A program made the translations under genes and the position numbers. A model generated the notes under the pieces. The model made no database searches, had not been told where the DNA came from, and worked only from the letters and a program-made list of their open reading frames with translations. Positions 8,390 to 16,755 of a stretch of DNA of 64,000 bases are shown piece after piece (within the stretch, counting starts at the first letter, position 1; every line of letters starts with the position of its first letter). The DNA is from Hyphomicrobiales bacterium 4NK60-0047b (GTDB lineage: Bacteria; Pseudomonadota; Alphaproteobacteria; Rhizobiales; HXMU1428-3): contig BAABWY010000002.1 of NCBI GenBank assembly GCA_040367435.1, positions 62,001 through 126,000 of the forward strand, written 5' to 3'.

Positions 8390-10168
8390 GTGTGGCCAAA
8401 CATTAAAAACAAGAGTGTGAACCTAAAGCAGTTTTTCCCTATTTTTGAATGGGGAAAAACCTATGACAAAGGTCAGTTTACTAATGATGGTATCGCAGCC
8501 ATCATAGTCACCATCATGCTCATTCCTCAGTCTCTGGCTTACGCTTTATTAGCTGGCCTCCCGGCAGAAATGGGCATTTACGCGTCGATCATCCCCATTA
8601 TTCTTTATGCTATTTTTGGGACCAGTAGAGCCTTAGCCGTTGGCCCTGTAGCAGTTGTCTCATTAATGACCGCCGCTGCTGTTGGAAACATCGCCGAACA
8701 AGGCACAGCCGATTACATAACTGCCGCGCTAACCCTCGCATTTCTATCAGGTGTATTTCTAATTCTTCTCGGTATCTTTCGCCTTGGCTTTATAGCAAAC
8801 TTTTTGTCCCACCCAGTGATCGCAGGCTTTATCACCGCCAGTGGAATTATCATCGCAACCAGCCAGATCAAACATATCCTCGGCATTAATGCGAGCGGAC
8901 ATAACCTTTATGAACTTATAAGCTCTATCTTTTCTCACCTTGATGAAACAAACATAATCACATGCCTCATTGGCCTTTCCTCCATAGCCTTTCTATTTTG
9001 GGTCAGAGGTGGCCTAAAACCACTTCTTTTAAAACTAGGCCTAAAACCTAAGCTTGCAGAAATACTCAGCAGAGCAGGACCAGTTGCAGCCGTAGTCTTA
9101 ACAACTCTCATTGCCTGGGGCTTTAATTTAATAACGCAAAATGTTGCTGTCGTGGGCGATGTCCCTCAAGGTCTCCCACCTTTAAGCAGCCCCTCTTTTT
9201 CTTTCGACCTTTGGTCAAGCCTCATAGGTTCAGCCATCTTAATTTCAATCATTGGCTTTGTTGAATCAATCTCAGTTGCCCAAACTCTCGCTGCTAAAAA
9301 ACGACAACGCATAGATCCAAATCAAGAGCTTATCGGCCTCGGCGCTGCAAACCTTGGCTCCGCATTCTCAGGCGGCTATCCAGTCACCGGTGGCTTTGCC
9401 CGCTCTGTAGTAAATTTTGATGCCGGCGCAGCAACACCAGCCGCTGGTGCTTACACAGCCATAGGTCTGGCTATCGCCTCTCTCTTACTAACCCCTCTAA
9501 TCTTTTTTCTTCCCAAAGCAACATTAGCAGCAACCATTATCGTCGCAGTTCTTTCATTAGTAGACTTTTCAATTTTAAAACGAACATGGGATTACTCAAA
9601 AGCAGACTTCATTGCCGTCACCGCCACGATCTTAATCACTCTCTTGTTTGGCGTAGAAATCGGAGTGAGTGCTGGTGTGGTTATTTCTGTTTTTATTCAT
9701 CTTTATAAAACATCGCGGCCTCATATTGCCATCGTCGGTCAAGTCCCTGGTACCGAACATTTCCGCAATGTAGATCGCCATAAAGTCATCACTCAAAACA
9801 ACATTCTGACCATCCGTATTGACGAAAGTCTTTACTTCGCAAACGCCAGATTTTTAGAAGATCAGCTTTACGACATGGTTGCAGAACATCCCAAGCTGGA
9901 GCATGTCATTCTTATGTGCCCCGGTGTCAACGAGATTGACATGAGCGCTCTTGAATCTTTAGAAGCCATCAATGAACGCTTAAAAGATTTAAATGTAAAA
10001 TTTCATTTCAGTGAAATCAAAGGCCCTGTAATGGATAAGCTTGACGAAACTGATTTTTTAAAACATCAAACAGGGAGCATTTACCTAAGTCAGCATCAGG
10101 CAATTTGTGATCTGACCAAAGGAGCTGACCCGAGCTGCAATGAAACTGAAAAAGTCCTAGAGGAGTAA
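8390..10168 (+). CDS. SulP-family anion permease with STAS domain
   Basis: This is an integral inner-membrane transporter of the SulP family, which carries sulfate, bicarbonate or related anions. The start is uncertain: the frame has an upstream ATG at 8276 inside the SQR gene, but GTG at 8390, about ten bases after TAGGAT, fits the gene gap better; GTG 8417 is an alternative. The product has about 592 residues, with many hydrophobic helices starting near IAAIIVTIMLIPQSLAYALL, the SulP signature GLPAEMGIYASI, GFVESISVAQTLA, and a cytoplasmic C-terminal STAS domain (ILTIRIDESLYFANA to the end). Position after SQR suggests sulfate or sulfite movement, though the substrate cannot be read from sequence. 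Confidence 0.88.
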   Translation: MWPNIKNKSVNLKQFFPIFEWGKTYDKGQFTNDGIAAIIVTIMLIPQSLAYALLAGLPAEMGIYASIIPIILYAIFGTSRALAVGPVAVVSLMTAAAVGNIAEQGTADYITAALTLAFLSGVFLILLGIFRLGFIANFLSHPVIAGFITASGIIIATSQIKHILGINASGHNLYELISSIFSHLDETNIITCLIGLSSIAFLFWVRGGLKPLLLKLGLKPKLAEILSRAGPVAAVVLTTLIAWGFNLITQNVAVVGDVPQGLPPLSSPSFSFDLWSSLIGSAILISIIGFVESISVAQTLAAKKRQRIDPNQELIGLGAANLGSAFSGGYPVTGGFARSVVNFDAGAATPAAGAYTAIGLAIASLLLTPLIFFLPKATLAATIIVAVLSLVDFSILKRTWDYSKADFIAVTATILITLLFGVEIGVSAGVVISVFIHLYKTSRPHIAIVGQVPGTEHFRNVDRHKVITQNNILTIRIDESLYFANARFLEDQLYDMVAEHPKLEHVILMCPGVNEIDMSALESLEAINERLKDLNVKFHFSEIKGPVMDKLDETDFLKHQTGSIYLSQHQAICDLTKGADPSCNETEKVLEE

Positions 10169-10174
10169 TAAATT

Positions 10175-10801
10175 ATGAGTTTAAAAATAGGTGAAATAGC
10201 CCCCAATTTTAATATAGATACAACCAATGGCCCGATTGATTTCCACGAGTGGATTGGTGAAAGCTGGGCATTTTTCTTTAGTCACCCAGCAGATTACACA
10301 CCCGTTTGCACAACAGAGATGGGAAAGACATCAAAGCTAGAAGATCAATTCACCAAGAGAAATGTAAAACCAATTGGTCTATCAACCGACACAATCGAAG
10401 AGCATAAAACTTGGATTTTAGATATTAATGACACCCAGCAAACAACACTAACTTTTCCCATCGTCGCAGATCCAGATTTAAAAGTCGCCAAACTTTATGA
10501 AATGATCCATGAAGAAGAAAGTGAAACCGCAGCAGTTCGTTCAGTTTTCATAATTGATCCAAACAAAAAAATTCGGCTCACAATGACATACCCAATGTCA
10601 GTCGGTAGAAACTTTGATGAAATCTTACGAGTGATAGATGCATTGCAACTAGGTGATGAGAAAAAAATCGCAACACCAGCTGATTGGCGTCCAGGTGAGA
10701 AAGTCATCATCCCACCATCTATTTCAAATGAAGATGCAAAAGACATTTTCCCGCAAGGTTGGGAAGAAATCAGACCTTACTTAAGAATAACAGAAGTTTA
10801 A
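10175..10801 (+). CDS. 1-Cys peroxiredoxin (Prx6 type)
   Basis: The 208-residue protein is an AhpC/TSA-family peroxidase that reduces peroxides, and in sulfur oxidisers perhaps also reactive sulfur species. The peroxidatic cysteine is in HPADYTPVCTTEMG (about residue 47), and the C-terminal Prx6 domain has DWRPGEKVIIPPS. No resolving cysteine is evident, as expected for a 1-Cys enzyme. It begins six bases after the SulP stop with AGAGGAGTAATAA as ribosome binding site, so it is co-transcribed with the sulfide genes. An intrinsic terminator follows. Confidence 0.93.
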   Translation: MSLKIGEIAPNFNIDTTNGPIDFHEWIGESWAFFFSHPADYTPVCTTEMGKTSKLEDQFTKRNVKPIGLSTDTIEEHKTWILDINDTQQTTLTFPIVADPDLKVAKLYEMIHEEESETAAVRSVFIIDPNKKIRLTMTYPMSVGRNFDEILRVIDALQLGDEKKIATPADWRPGEKVIIPPSISNEDAKDIFPQGWEEIRPYLRITEV

Positions 10802-10813
10802 GAAACCAAACAA

Positions 10814-10852
10814 AAAAGCCCGCATCTTCTAATTTGAAAGATGCGTGCTTTT
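10814..10852. terminator. Intrinsic terminator after the peroxiredoxin gene, probably bidirectional
   Basis: AAAAGCCCGCATCTT pairs with AAGATGCGTGCTTTT around a short loop, with one mismatch. A/T runs on both sides let it serve the + strand sulfide genes and the convergent Rrf2 regulator. Confidence 0.85.
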
Positions 10853-10872
10853 ATAAAAATTTCCCTTAAAAA

Positions 10873-11310
10873 CTAAAGTCCCTTTTCGATGCGCTCTAAC
10901 AGCTGATTACGATTAGACGCAATATCAGCCACGGTTAAATCATCTAAGACAGCCATAAACGCATCTGTAGCTTTCATCATAGCTTTCGATAATTTGCAAA
11001 TCCCAATCAAAGGACAACTATTGGTCTCAGGATTAAAGCATTCAACAACATCAAGCGGCCCCTCAGTCAATCGAACAACATCACCAACAGTAATCTCTTC
11101 TGCCGGGCGTCCTAAACGAAACCCACCATAGCGCCCACGCACAGTTTCTAAAAAACCAGCCTTCCCCAATTCATGAACAATCTTCACAATATGCGGCTTT
11201 GATAATTTATGAATAGTCGCAACATCTTCAACTCGCACAAGATCAGGTGAGTGCAATGCAGCCAATTGCATTGAGCGAAGCGCATAATTTGAATAGCTGG
11301 TCAGTTTCAT
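10873..11310 (-). CDS. Rrf2-family iron-sulfur transcriptional regulator (NsrR/RirA-like)
   Basis: The 145-residue protein has the Rrf2 winged helix-turn-helix (SKPHIVKIVHELGKAGFLETVRGRYGG). Three cysteines in VECFNPETNSCPLIGIC have the NsrR/RirA/IscR spacing for an Fe-S cluster. NsrR members sense nitric oxide and RirA members sense iron; sequence alone does not separate them here, though the N-terminus (MKLTSYSNYALR) is NsrR-like. It converges on the peroxiredoxin gene. Its target is not shown, and no nearby inverted repeat clearly matches a known NsrR or iron-response box. Confidence 0.88.
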   Translation of the reverse strand: MKLTSYSNYALRSMQLAALHSPDLVRVEDVATIHKLSKPHIVKIVHELGKAGFLETVRGRYGGFRLGRPAEEITVGDVVRLTEGPLDVVECFNPETNSCPLIGICKLSKAMMKATDAFMAVLDDLTVADIASNRNQLLERIEKGL

Positions 11311-11464
11311 AAATAAAAGTCCAGAAAATAAATTTTAGTCGTCCATCAAAACTCAAGATTTAAAATCTGAGTCTAGGAGGTATAATAAATATTATCGAAA
11401 AAGGGAAGTTCTATCTCATTTATATCAAAGAAATACTAGATTTATAAAAAAGATTACAGCCATG

Positions 11465-12715
11465 TTAAAGACGTGGCTTTAAAGTAAATTGATCTCCCAG
11501 CCGATGCCGCCAAGCGCGCCCACTTAACCCGGCTTTGTACCCAACAACATAGAGCTTTTTCATATATTCAGGATCAAAAATTTCTTTGGGTTTTTCCTGA
11601 AACGTCTCTGGAACTGAAGTTAAACGAAAGGCAAATCCATCACGCCGAGCAAGTCGCTCCAAACCAATAAGATCCCCACGTCCTTGATATTTAATCAAGG
11701 TACTAATCGAGCGTTCCGCAATGTCAGTCACACCAAGTTTCACAGATTTATATTCGGCCGCAATCTTTGTATTTCTCAAAAGCCAAAACGTCTTTTTCGG
11801 ACGAATACCAAGTCGTCGTTCAATCGCTTTCACTTTAATAGATGTAGGATAAGCAAAAATTTCATGTGTCACCCCACCATCCACATGTAGTTCCTGATAT
11901 CGCTTACCATCAATCACCACATCAAAAGCAACCGGTGGAAATACTCCAGGAATAGAAGCCGAAGCCAATAAAATCTTTCTGATTAAATCAGCAGCAAAAG
12001 GATGACCAGATGTGGCTATTTCACCAATGTTCCATATCATCTGCCGTTGCGCATCCAGATTAGTTGTTCCAATCAAAAGAAGGCGGCCTCTTCGATGCTC
12101 ACGTGCAATGGCTCGTAACAGCTTTGCATCAACTTCTTTTTTAATTGTTTTTATCAAAGGCGCAGGGTCACCCAGCGCTGTTCCACCAAACAATGCCGTC
12201 AAGGGTTCGATCGAGAGAATTTGCGACGTTTTGGTTTCAGTATAAAAACGCCGAAGCGTTTCATCATATTCAGACCCTAAATACGCAAACGGCGCGATTA
12301 AAGCCCCCGTAGAAACTCCCGTCACCAACGTAAACTCAGGACGGTCGCCTCGTTCGCTCCATCCTTTTAAAAACCCAGCGCCATAAGCTCCATCAGCCCC
12401 GCCACCAGAAAGAGCCAAAACATCATTGCGCCGTGCAAGAGCTGGATTAATTCGTATTTTACGGCGTCGTTCTTCAATCACACTTTCAATAAAGGGCGGT
12501 AACTCATCTCCCCACGATCGAATGCGCTTAAATCCTGAAATATGAGCTTTGTGATAAGAAGCTTTAGCTGGAGCTGGATGAAGACGACCAACTGTCGAAC
12601 AGCCCGCAAGAGAGGTTATAAAGCCGATCATCAAGAAAAAAGAAAAGACCGGGCGTATAGAACTCTTTTTTAAATTCAGTAATGAAACAACTTGAACGCA
12701 AAACATGAAGGGCAC
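11465..12715 (-). CDS. Patatin-like phospholipase lipoprotein
   Basis: The 416-residue protein has an N-terminal hydrophobic segment ending in the lipobox LAGC (about residues 36-39), so it is probably lipid-anchored in the envelope. The patatin domain is complete: oxyanion loop GGGADGAYGAGFL, nucleophile motif GVSTGAL (Ser of GxSxG) and catalytic Asp motif DGGVTHE. Such enzymes cleave fatty acyl esters in phospholipids. An alternative start at 12706 would shorten the leader by three codons. No operon partner is evident; the divergent gap before the TetR gene is only about 90 bases, on the same strand. Confidence 0.87.
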   Translation of the reverse strand: MPFMFCVQVVSLLNLKKSSIRPVFSFFLMIGFITSLAGCSTVGRLHPAPAKASYHKAHISGFKRIRSWGDELPPFIESVIEERRRKIRINPALARRNDVLALSGGGADGAYGAGFLKGWSERGDRPEFTLVTGVSTGALIAPFAYLGSEYDETLRRFYTETKTSQILSIEPLTALFGGTALGDPAPLIKTIKKEVDAKLLRAIAREHRRGRLLLIGTTNLDAQRQMIWNIGEIATSGHPFAADLIRKILLASASIPGVFPPVAFDVVIDGKRYQELHVDGGVTHEIFAYPTSIKVKAIERRLGIRPKKTFWLLRNTKIAAEYKSVKLGVTDIAERSISTLIKYQGRGDLIGLERLARRDGFAFRLTSVPETFQEKPKEIFDPEYMKKLYVVGYKAGLSGRAWRHRLGDQFTLKPRL

Positions 12716-12802
12716 ACCCCAAAACTCTAAACTGACGAAAACGATCGGAGAAACTTAAATGATCATAGCAACTTAACAAATAGAAAGCCAGAACCTCATA
12801 TC

Positions 12803-13396
12803 TTAAACACCGCGAATTCCATTTGCCTGTAACAAAGAAACCGCAGCCTCTTTTGCCTCCAGGCCAGCAGATCCATTGACCCCCATATGCTTCAAAACGA
12901 TGGCGCCTTCCTTAAGCAAAAACAATTGTCTTGTAAGCTTCTCAGCAATTTCTGGAGAGAGTTTCCCGCTATCAGTTTCCAATTCACGAACAATCTTAAG
13001 AACCGAGTTAAACATCAACTTTTTATGTTCGGTACATTGATTATAAATAGGATCATCCACACATTGAAATTCCGACGATGCTTTAATAAACATACATCCC
13101 TGAAAATCAGGTTGCTGAAACCATTCTTCCAAAACATCAAACACCGCCAAAAGCTGACCAAGAGGGGACGAAGCCAACTCCTCAACCCGGCGGAAAAACC
13201 AATTCCTCAATTGCTCATCACGCAACCGCAACACTGCCAAAATCAGGTCATCTTTGGTTCGAAAATGTTTGTACATAGACGTTTTAGATATACCAGTTTT
13301 CTTCACCAGCATATCCATGCCAGTGGCAGTAAACCCATTTTGGTAAAACACCTTAAGAGCTTCCTGAACCAATTCATCACGTTTAGAGGGCCTCAT
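12803..13396 (-). CDS. TetR/AcrR-family transcriptional regulator
   Basis: The 197-residue protein has a TetR helix-turn-helix at the N-terminus (GFTATGMDMLVKKTGISKTS, then MYKHFRTKDDLILAVL) and an all-helical ligand domain with GCMFIKASSEF, the pattern of the TetR_C group that includes NemR/RutR-like regulators. It is divergent from the NTF2-like/PNPOx genes. The shared intergenic region contains a perfect 10-base inverted repeat over a promoter, so it most likely represses the + strand pair and perhaps itself. The inducer is not known. Confidence 0.9.
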   Translation of the reverse strand: MRPSKRDELVQEALKVFYQNGFTATGMDMLVKKTGISKTSMYKHFRTKDDLILAVLRLRDEQLRNWFFRRVEELASSPLGQLLAVFDVLEEWFQQPDFQGCMFIKASSEFQCVDDPIYNQCTEHKKLMFNSVLKIVRELETDSGKLSPEIAEKLTRQLFLLKEGAIVLKHMGVNGSAGLEAKEAAVSLLQANGIRGV

Positions 13397-13531
13397 ATCA
13401 TCTCCTATATGAACAGATCAGTATATATACCCTACAAGCTATAAAAACTCAATAATTGAGTTTAAAACAATGATTTGACTTCTTTTCAGATCAAATTATT
13501 CCCATCAAAACCACATAGAAAATTTTTAAAC

Positions 13532-13582
13532 TTGACAAAAAAGAACAATCGGTACACATTGAGGCTAACTAAGTGTACCGAT
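13532..13582 (+). promoter_or_regulatory. Promoter and TetR-type operator for the NTF2-like/PNPOx genes
   Basis: TTGACA at 13532-13537 is a consensus -35. ATCGGTACAC (13548-13557) and GTGTACCGAT (13573-13582) form a perfect inverted repeat with a 15-base spacer, covering the expected -10 and start region. GATCAGTA recurs at about 13406 near the TetR gene and at 13580, hinting at a second half-site. A bound repressor would block RNA polymerase directly. The sites are seen in sequence; the assignment to the TetR protein is by position. Confidence 0.75.
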
Positions 13583-13635
13583 CAGTAAGCATTGATCTTC
13601 TTAGAAACAGTAAGCTTTCAAAAAAGGAAATGATC

Positions 13636-14112
13636 ATGTCACGCCCTCCCCTTCCCCCGTTTTCAAAACAAACAGCCATACAAAAAGTAAGAGCCGCTGA
13701 AGATGGATGGAACAGTAAAAATCCTGAAAAAGTCGCCCTTGCTTACACTGAACAGAGCATCTGGCGAAACAGATCGACATTTTTAAAGGGAAGAGCTGAG
13801 ATCATCGATTTCCTGACCGAGAAATGGAAAAGAGAACAAGATTATCGATTGATCAAAGAACTATGGGCCTTCAACGAAAATCGCATTGCCGTTCGTTTTG
13901 CCTATGAATGGCATGACAATGAGCAAAATTGGTTTCGCTCATATGGCAATGAAAACTGGGAATTCAATAAAGAAGGCCTCATGCAATGGCGCATTGCTAG
14001 CATTAATGATCTTGCGATTTCTAAAAGTGAAAGAAAGTTTTTCTGGGAAACAGATCTAAACAAAGGCCGCAGACCAGGTGATCATCCAAGCCTTTCTGAT
14101 CTTTCACTCTAA
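13636..14112 (+). CDS. NTF2-like (DUF1348) protein
   Basis: The 158-residue protein belongs to the nuclear transport factor 2-like DUF1348 family: [54 protein letters not shown] and WRIASINDL are typical. The start at ATG 13636 follows AAAAGGAA; the open frame extends back to a GTG at 13573, but that lies in the operator. Function in the family is not established; a small-molecule binding or catalytic cone fold is expected in the cytoplasm. It is followed after 53 bases by the PNPOx-like gene, and both are probably controlled by the divergent TetR. Confidence 0.88.
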   Translation: MSRPPLPPFSKQTAIQKVRAAEDGWNSKNPEKVALAYTEQSIWRNRSTFLKGRAEIIDFLTEKWKREQDYRLIKELWAFNENRIAVRFAYEWHDNEQNWFRSYGNENWEFNKEGLMQWRIASINDLAISKSERKFFWETDLNKGRRPGDHPSLSDLSL

Positions 14113-14165
14113 AATTCAAACACAACCAAGCTTTGAAATGAATTCTCTATAATAAGGAGGCTTAA

Positions 14166-14789
14166 ATGGCTCGCGCTTTTGCAAAACTAGCATTCACCCC
14201 AACTGTTCAGTCGATACAAAAACAACAAGGATCAGCTGAAACCTATCAAAAATTTTTAGAAAATGATGCCGAACAAGCCAACAAACTCACAAATAGAGAA
14301 ATAGAATTCATTTCTGAAAGGGATGGCTTTTACCAGTCATCCGTATCTGAAACCAATTGGCCATACGTCCAATTTAGAGGTGGTCCCAAAGGCTTTTTAA
14401 AAATCATTGATGAGCAAACAATTGCTTACGCTGATTACCGAGGCAACCGCCAATATATCAGTACCGGAAATTTAACGACCAACAACCGCACATCATTAAT
14501 TCTCATGGATTATCCAAATCGCCGACGTTTAAAAATATGGGGTGAGGTCAACATCATTGATGCGTCAAGCAATCCCACCCTCATCTCAAACTTACATGAC
14601 GAAACATATAGAGCCCTACCAGAACGAGCCATTCAAATCACCATCAAAGCATTTGACTGGAATTGCCCGCAACACATCCCTCAAAGACTAACTCTTGAAG
14701 AACTCGAACCCCACATCCAACCCTTAAGAGAAGAAATTGAAAAACTAAAAGAAGAGAACAAACGCCTAAAACAGCAAACAAACGATTAG
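14166..14789 (+). CDS. Pyridoxamine 5'-phosphate oxidase-like flavin-binding protein
   Basis: The 207-residue protein has a split-barrel PNPOx domain: FISERDGFYQSSVSETNWPY, VQFRGGPKGFLKIID, YADYRGNRQYISTGNL and LILMDYPNRRRLKIWG. This subgroup binds FMN or F420-like cofactors and is often found with TetR regulators, where it may reduce reactive electrophiles. The C-terminus is a short charged coiled coil (REEIEKLKEENKRLKQQ). The ribosome binding site AAGGAGG is strong. It is second in the putative TetR-controlled pair. Confidence 0.87.
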   Translation: MARAFAKLAFTPTVQSIQKQQGSAETYQKFLENDAEQANKLTNREIEFISERDGFYQSSVSETNWPYVQFRGGPKGFLKIIDEQTIAYADYRGNRQYISTGNLTTNNRTSLILMDYPNRRRLKIWGEVNIIDASSNPTLISNLHDETYRALPERAIQITIKAFDWNCPQHIPQRLTLEELEPHIQPLREEIEKLKEENKRLKQQTND

Positions 14790-14931
14790 TTCTAAAAAAT
14801 CTTATCAGCTCAATAATTCAATTAACGCAAGTCCCTTGCCTAACAAAAAATAAGTTTTATACAACCAGCTTCAATTGACCAGTTTATTTGCTAGTATCCA
14901 GCAATCATTATCAAATATAAAGCTAAAGCAA

Positions 14932-15834
14932 ATGAAACAATCCATCTTAAGTTATTGCAATGACAATACCCTCATCTTACCTCAATCACTTTATCATATG
15001 ACAGATGCGCACCTCATTATGTCTTATAATGAAGCCAGTGTTTTTTATAAAAAAATAAATTATGAAATGAGAAACATTGAGTTCTTTACCAATAATCCAT
15101 GCTTCATTTATGTAGAAAATGGTGAAGAGACCTTCACACACCCAGATGGGGATCAGTTGATTTTAAAATCAAAAGAGATGCTGCTCATCCCTAAAAACAC
15201 ATTCATGCTCTCAGATTTTCAAAGTGAGCATAAACCTTTAATCGCATATATAATCTTTTTTGACCAATCACTCATAAAAGAGTTCTTAAAAAAAACAAAC
15301 GGACCAATTCAATCAAATACCACCAAAGCTAAAAGCTTTAAAATGCCAAAGAGTGATCACATAACCTCATATATCGAAATACTAAAAACAACATATGAAA
15401 AAGTATCCCCCTCAAAAGAACTCTTAAAAACAAAACTTCTAGAGTTACTCTTTCTACTCGACACACTCGATAATAAAAAAAATCTTCGCCCCTTCTTCAC
15501 AGCCGAAAATGAAGACAACACCAAAAGAAATATCAAATACATTATGAAAGAGCATGCCAGTACCAATCTAAGTATTAAAGATTTAGCGCTCATCTCAGGC
15601 AGATCCCAATCTAGTTTCAACCGAGATTTCAAAAGACAATATGGCTGCACACCAAATCAATGGTTAAAAGCAAGGCGCCTAGAAAAAGCGTACACACTTA
15701 TAAAAGAAACAAGTCTTTCAATCACAGAAATCGGCCTAGAAATCGGATATGAAAACACATCTCATTTCATCAAAGCCTTTAAAGAAAAATACGGCCATAC
15801 CCCAAAGCAAATGAGATTAGAAAATTTATGCTAG
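14932..15834 (+). CDS. AraC-family transcriptional regulator
   Basis: The protein has about 300 residues, with an N-terminal cupin-like sensing domain (NPCFIYVENGEETFTHPDGD) and two C-terminal helix-turn-helix motifs (LSIKDLALISGRSQSSFNRD and LSITEIGLEIGYENTSHFIK, then HTPKQMR). The ATG at 14932 is chosen, but the ribosome site is weak and an in-frame TTG at 14875 is possible. It is immediately upstream of two ABM-domain genes on the same strand and is a natural candidate to regulate them, although they have their own strong ribosome sites and could have their own promoter. Confidence 0.88.
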   Translation: MKQSILSYCNDNTLILPQSLYHMTDAHLIMSYNEASVFYKKINYEMRNIEFFTNNPCFIYVENGEETFTHPDGDQLILKSKEMLLIPKNTFMLSDFQSEHKPLIAYIIFFDQSLIKEFLKKTNGPIQSNTTKAKSFKMPKSDHITSYIEILKTTYEKVSPSKELLKTKLLELLFLLDTLDNKKNLRPFFTAENEDNTKRNIKYIMKEHASTNLSIKDLALISGRSQSSFNRDFKRQYGCTPNQWLKARRLEKAYTLIKETSLSITEIGLEIGYENTSHFIKAFKEKYGHTPKQMRLENLC

Positions 15835-15919
15835 AAAAACGGCATTTTTGAACAGCCACCGTTAGTCCCTCTCTTCAGAATGACCTATCAAAATGAATAT
15901 TTCAGCAAGGAGAAATATC

Positions 15920-16210
15920 ATGAGCATTTGGGTCACCCTGGAAATGAAAGTAAAAAGCGGAGAAATTGAAAAACTAATCCCCTTTCTAGAACAAAATTTA
16001 CAAAATGTTAGAGGCTTTAAAGGTTCTCTCAGCGTCTCACTTTACTACGATGAAAAATCTCGTAACTTCTTAATATATGAAGAATGGCAATCTCAAAAAC
16101 ACCATCAAGACTATATCAAATACATCAAAGAAAATGGTGTCATGAATAAATTAATGTCATTCATGGAAACCGCTCCTACAGTCAATTACTATTCAAAATT
16201 GCCTCTTTAA
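15920..16210 (+). CDS. ABM-domain (antibiotic biosynthesis monooxygenase-like) protein, cytoplasmic copy
   Basis: The 96-residue protein has the dimeric alpha-beta ABM fold: a beta strand WVTLEMKVKSGEIEKLIPFL, the RGFKGSLSVSLYYDE hairpin and the YEEWQSQKHHQDYIKYIKEN signature. Members include small quinol monooxygenases and many of unknown role. The start is set by AAGGAG seven bases before the ATG at 15920. It is a close paralogue of the next gene: both share NVRGFKG, EEWxSxxHHQxYIK and ENGVMNKL. No signal sequence is present, unlike its neighbour. Confidence 0.85.
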   Translation: MSIWVTLEMKVKSGEIEKLIPFLEQNLQNVRGFKGSLSVSLYYDEKSRNFLIYEEWQSQKHHQDYIKYIKENGVMNKLMSFMETAPTVNYYSKLPL

Positions 16211-16238
16211 ATTTCAAAACAATCAAAAGGAGGTAAAG

Positions 16239-16685
16239 ATGAAAACATCAAACAAATTGGTAACACGCAGATCAATACTAAAATTTTTAGGCGTAAGTTC
16301 ACTCGGCCTGTTCTACGCTAACCTCACTTCAAATGGAGTTGGTGGAACAATTAATTCTGCTTTCGCGGCATCAGTTTCAAAGAAACTCGATACTGAAAGC
16401 ATCATCGTTTTATTAGAAGTAAAATTAAAGCCTAAGACAAAAAGTGATTTTATCAAATTTCTAAATGCAAACTTACCAAACGTCCGCGGCTTTAAAGGCG
16501 CTAGAACAATAACTGTACTGCAAAATGAAATAAATATGAGTTTAGTCATCCATGAAGAATGGAAATCAAAAGAACATCATCAAAACTATATTAAATTCAT
16601 CACAGAAAATGGTGTTATGAACAAACTAACAAGCTTTCTGGTAGATCCACCATCAATGAAATATTTCAAAAAATTGAAAATTTAG
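16239..16685 (+). CDS. ABM-domain protein with twin-arginine signal, exported copy
   Basis: The 148-residue protein repeats the ABM domain of the preceding gene (NVRGFKGARTITV, HEEWKSKEHHQNYIKF, ENGVMNKLTSF) but adds about 45 residues with a Tat motif (TRRSILKFLGVSS) and a cleavage-like AFAAS. It should be folded, possibly with cofactor, before export to the periplasm. AAAGGAGG precedes the ATG. The pair looks like a tandem duplication in which one copy gained an export signal. A bidirectional terminator follows. Substrate unknown. Confidence 0.83.
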   Translation: MKTSNKLVTRRSILKFLGVSSLGLFYANLTSNGVGGTINSAFAASVSKKLDTESIIVLLEVKLKPKTKSDFIKFLNANLPNVRGFKGARTITVLQNEINMSLVIHEEWKSKEHHQNYIKFITENGVMNKLTSFLVDPPSMKYFKKLKI

Positions 16686-16694
16686 TAAGGGCAT

Positions 16695-16730
16695 AAAAAA
16701 AGGCCTCCCACTGTTTGAGAGGCCTTTTTA
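16695..16730. terminator. Bidirectional intrinsic terminator
   Basis: AGGCCTC (16701-16707) pairs with GAGGCCT (16719-16725), flanked by A runs on the left and T runs on the right. It separates the convergent ABM gene and DEAD-box helicase. Confidence 0.88.
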
Positions 16731-16755
16731 ATCTAACCATGAAATAGCTTACTAA

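Noticed and set aside
12887-13444. A 185-codon frame antisense to the TetR gene
   Set aside because: TetR on the other strand is a clear complete family member; the antisense product has no domain features and runs into the operator region.
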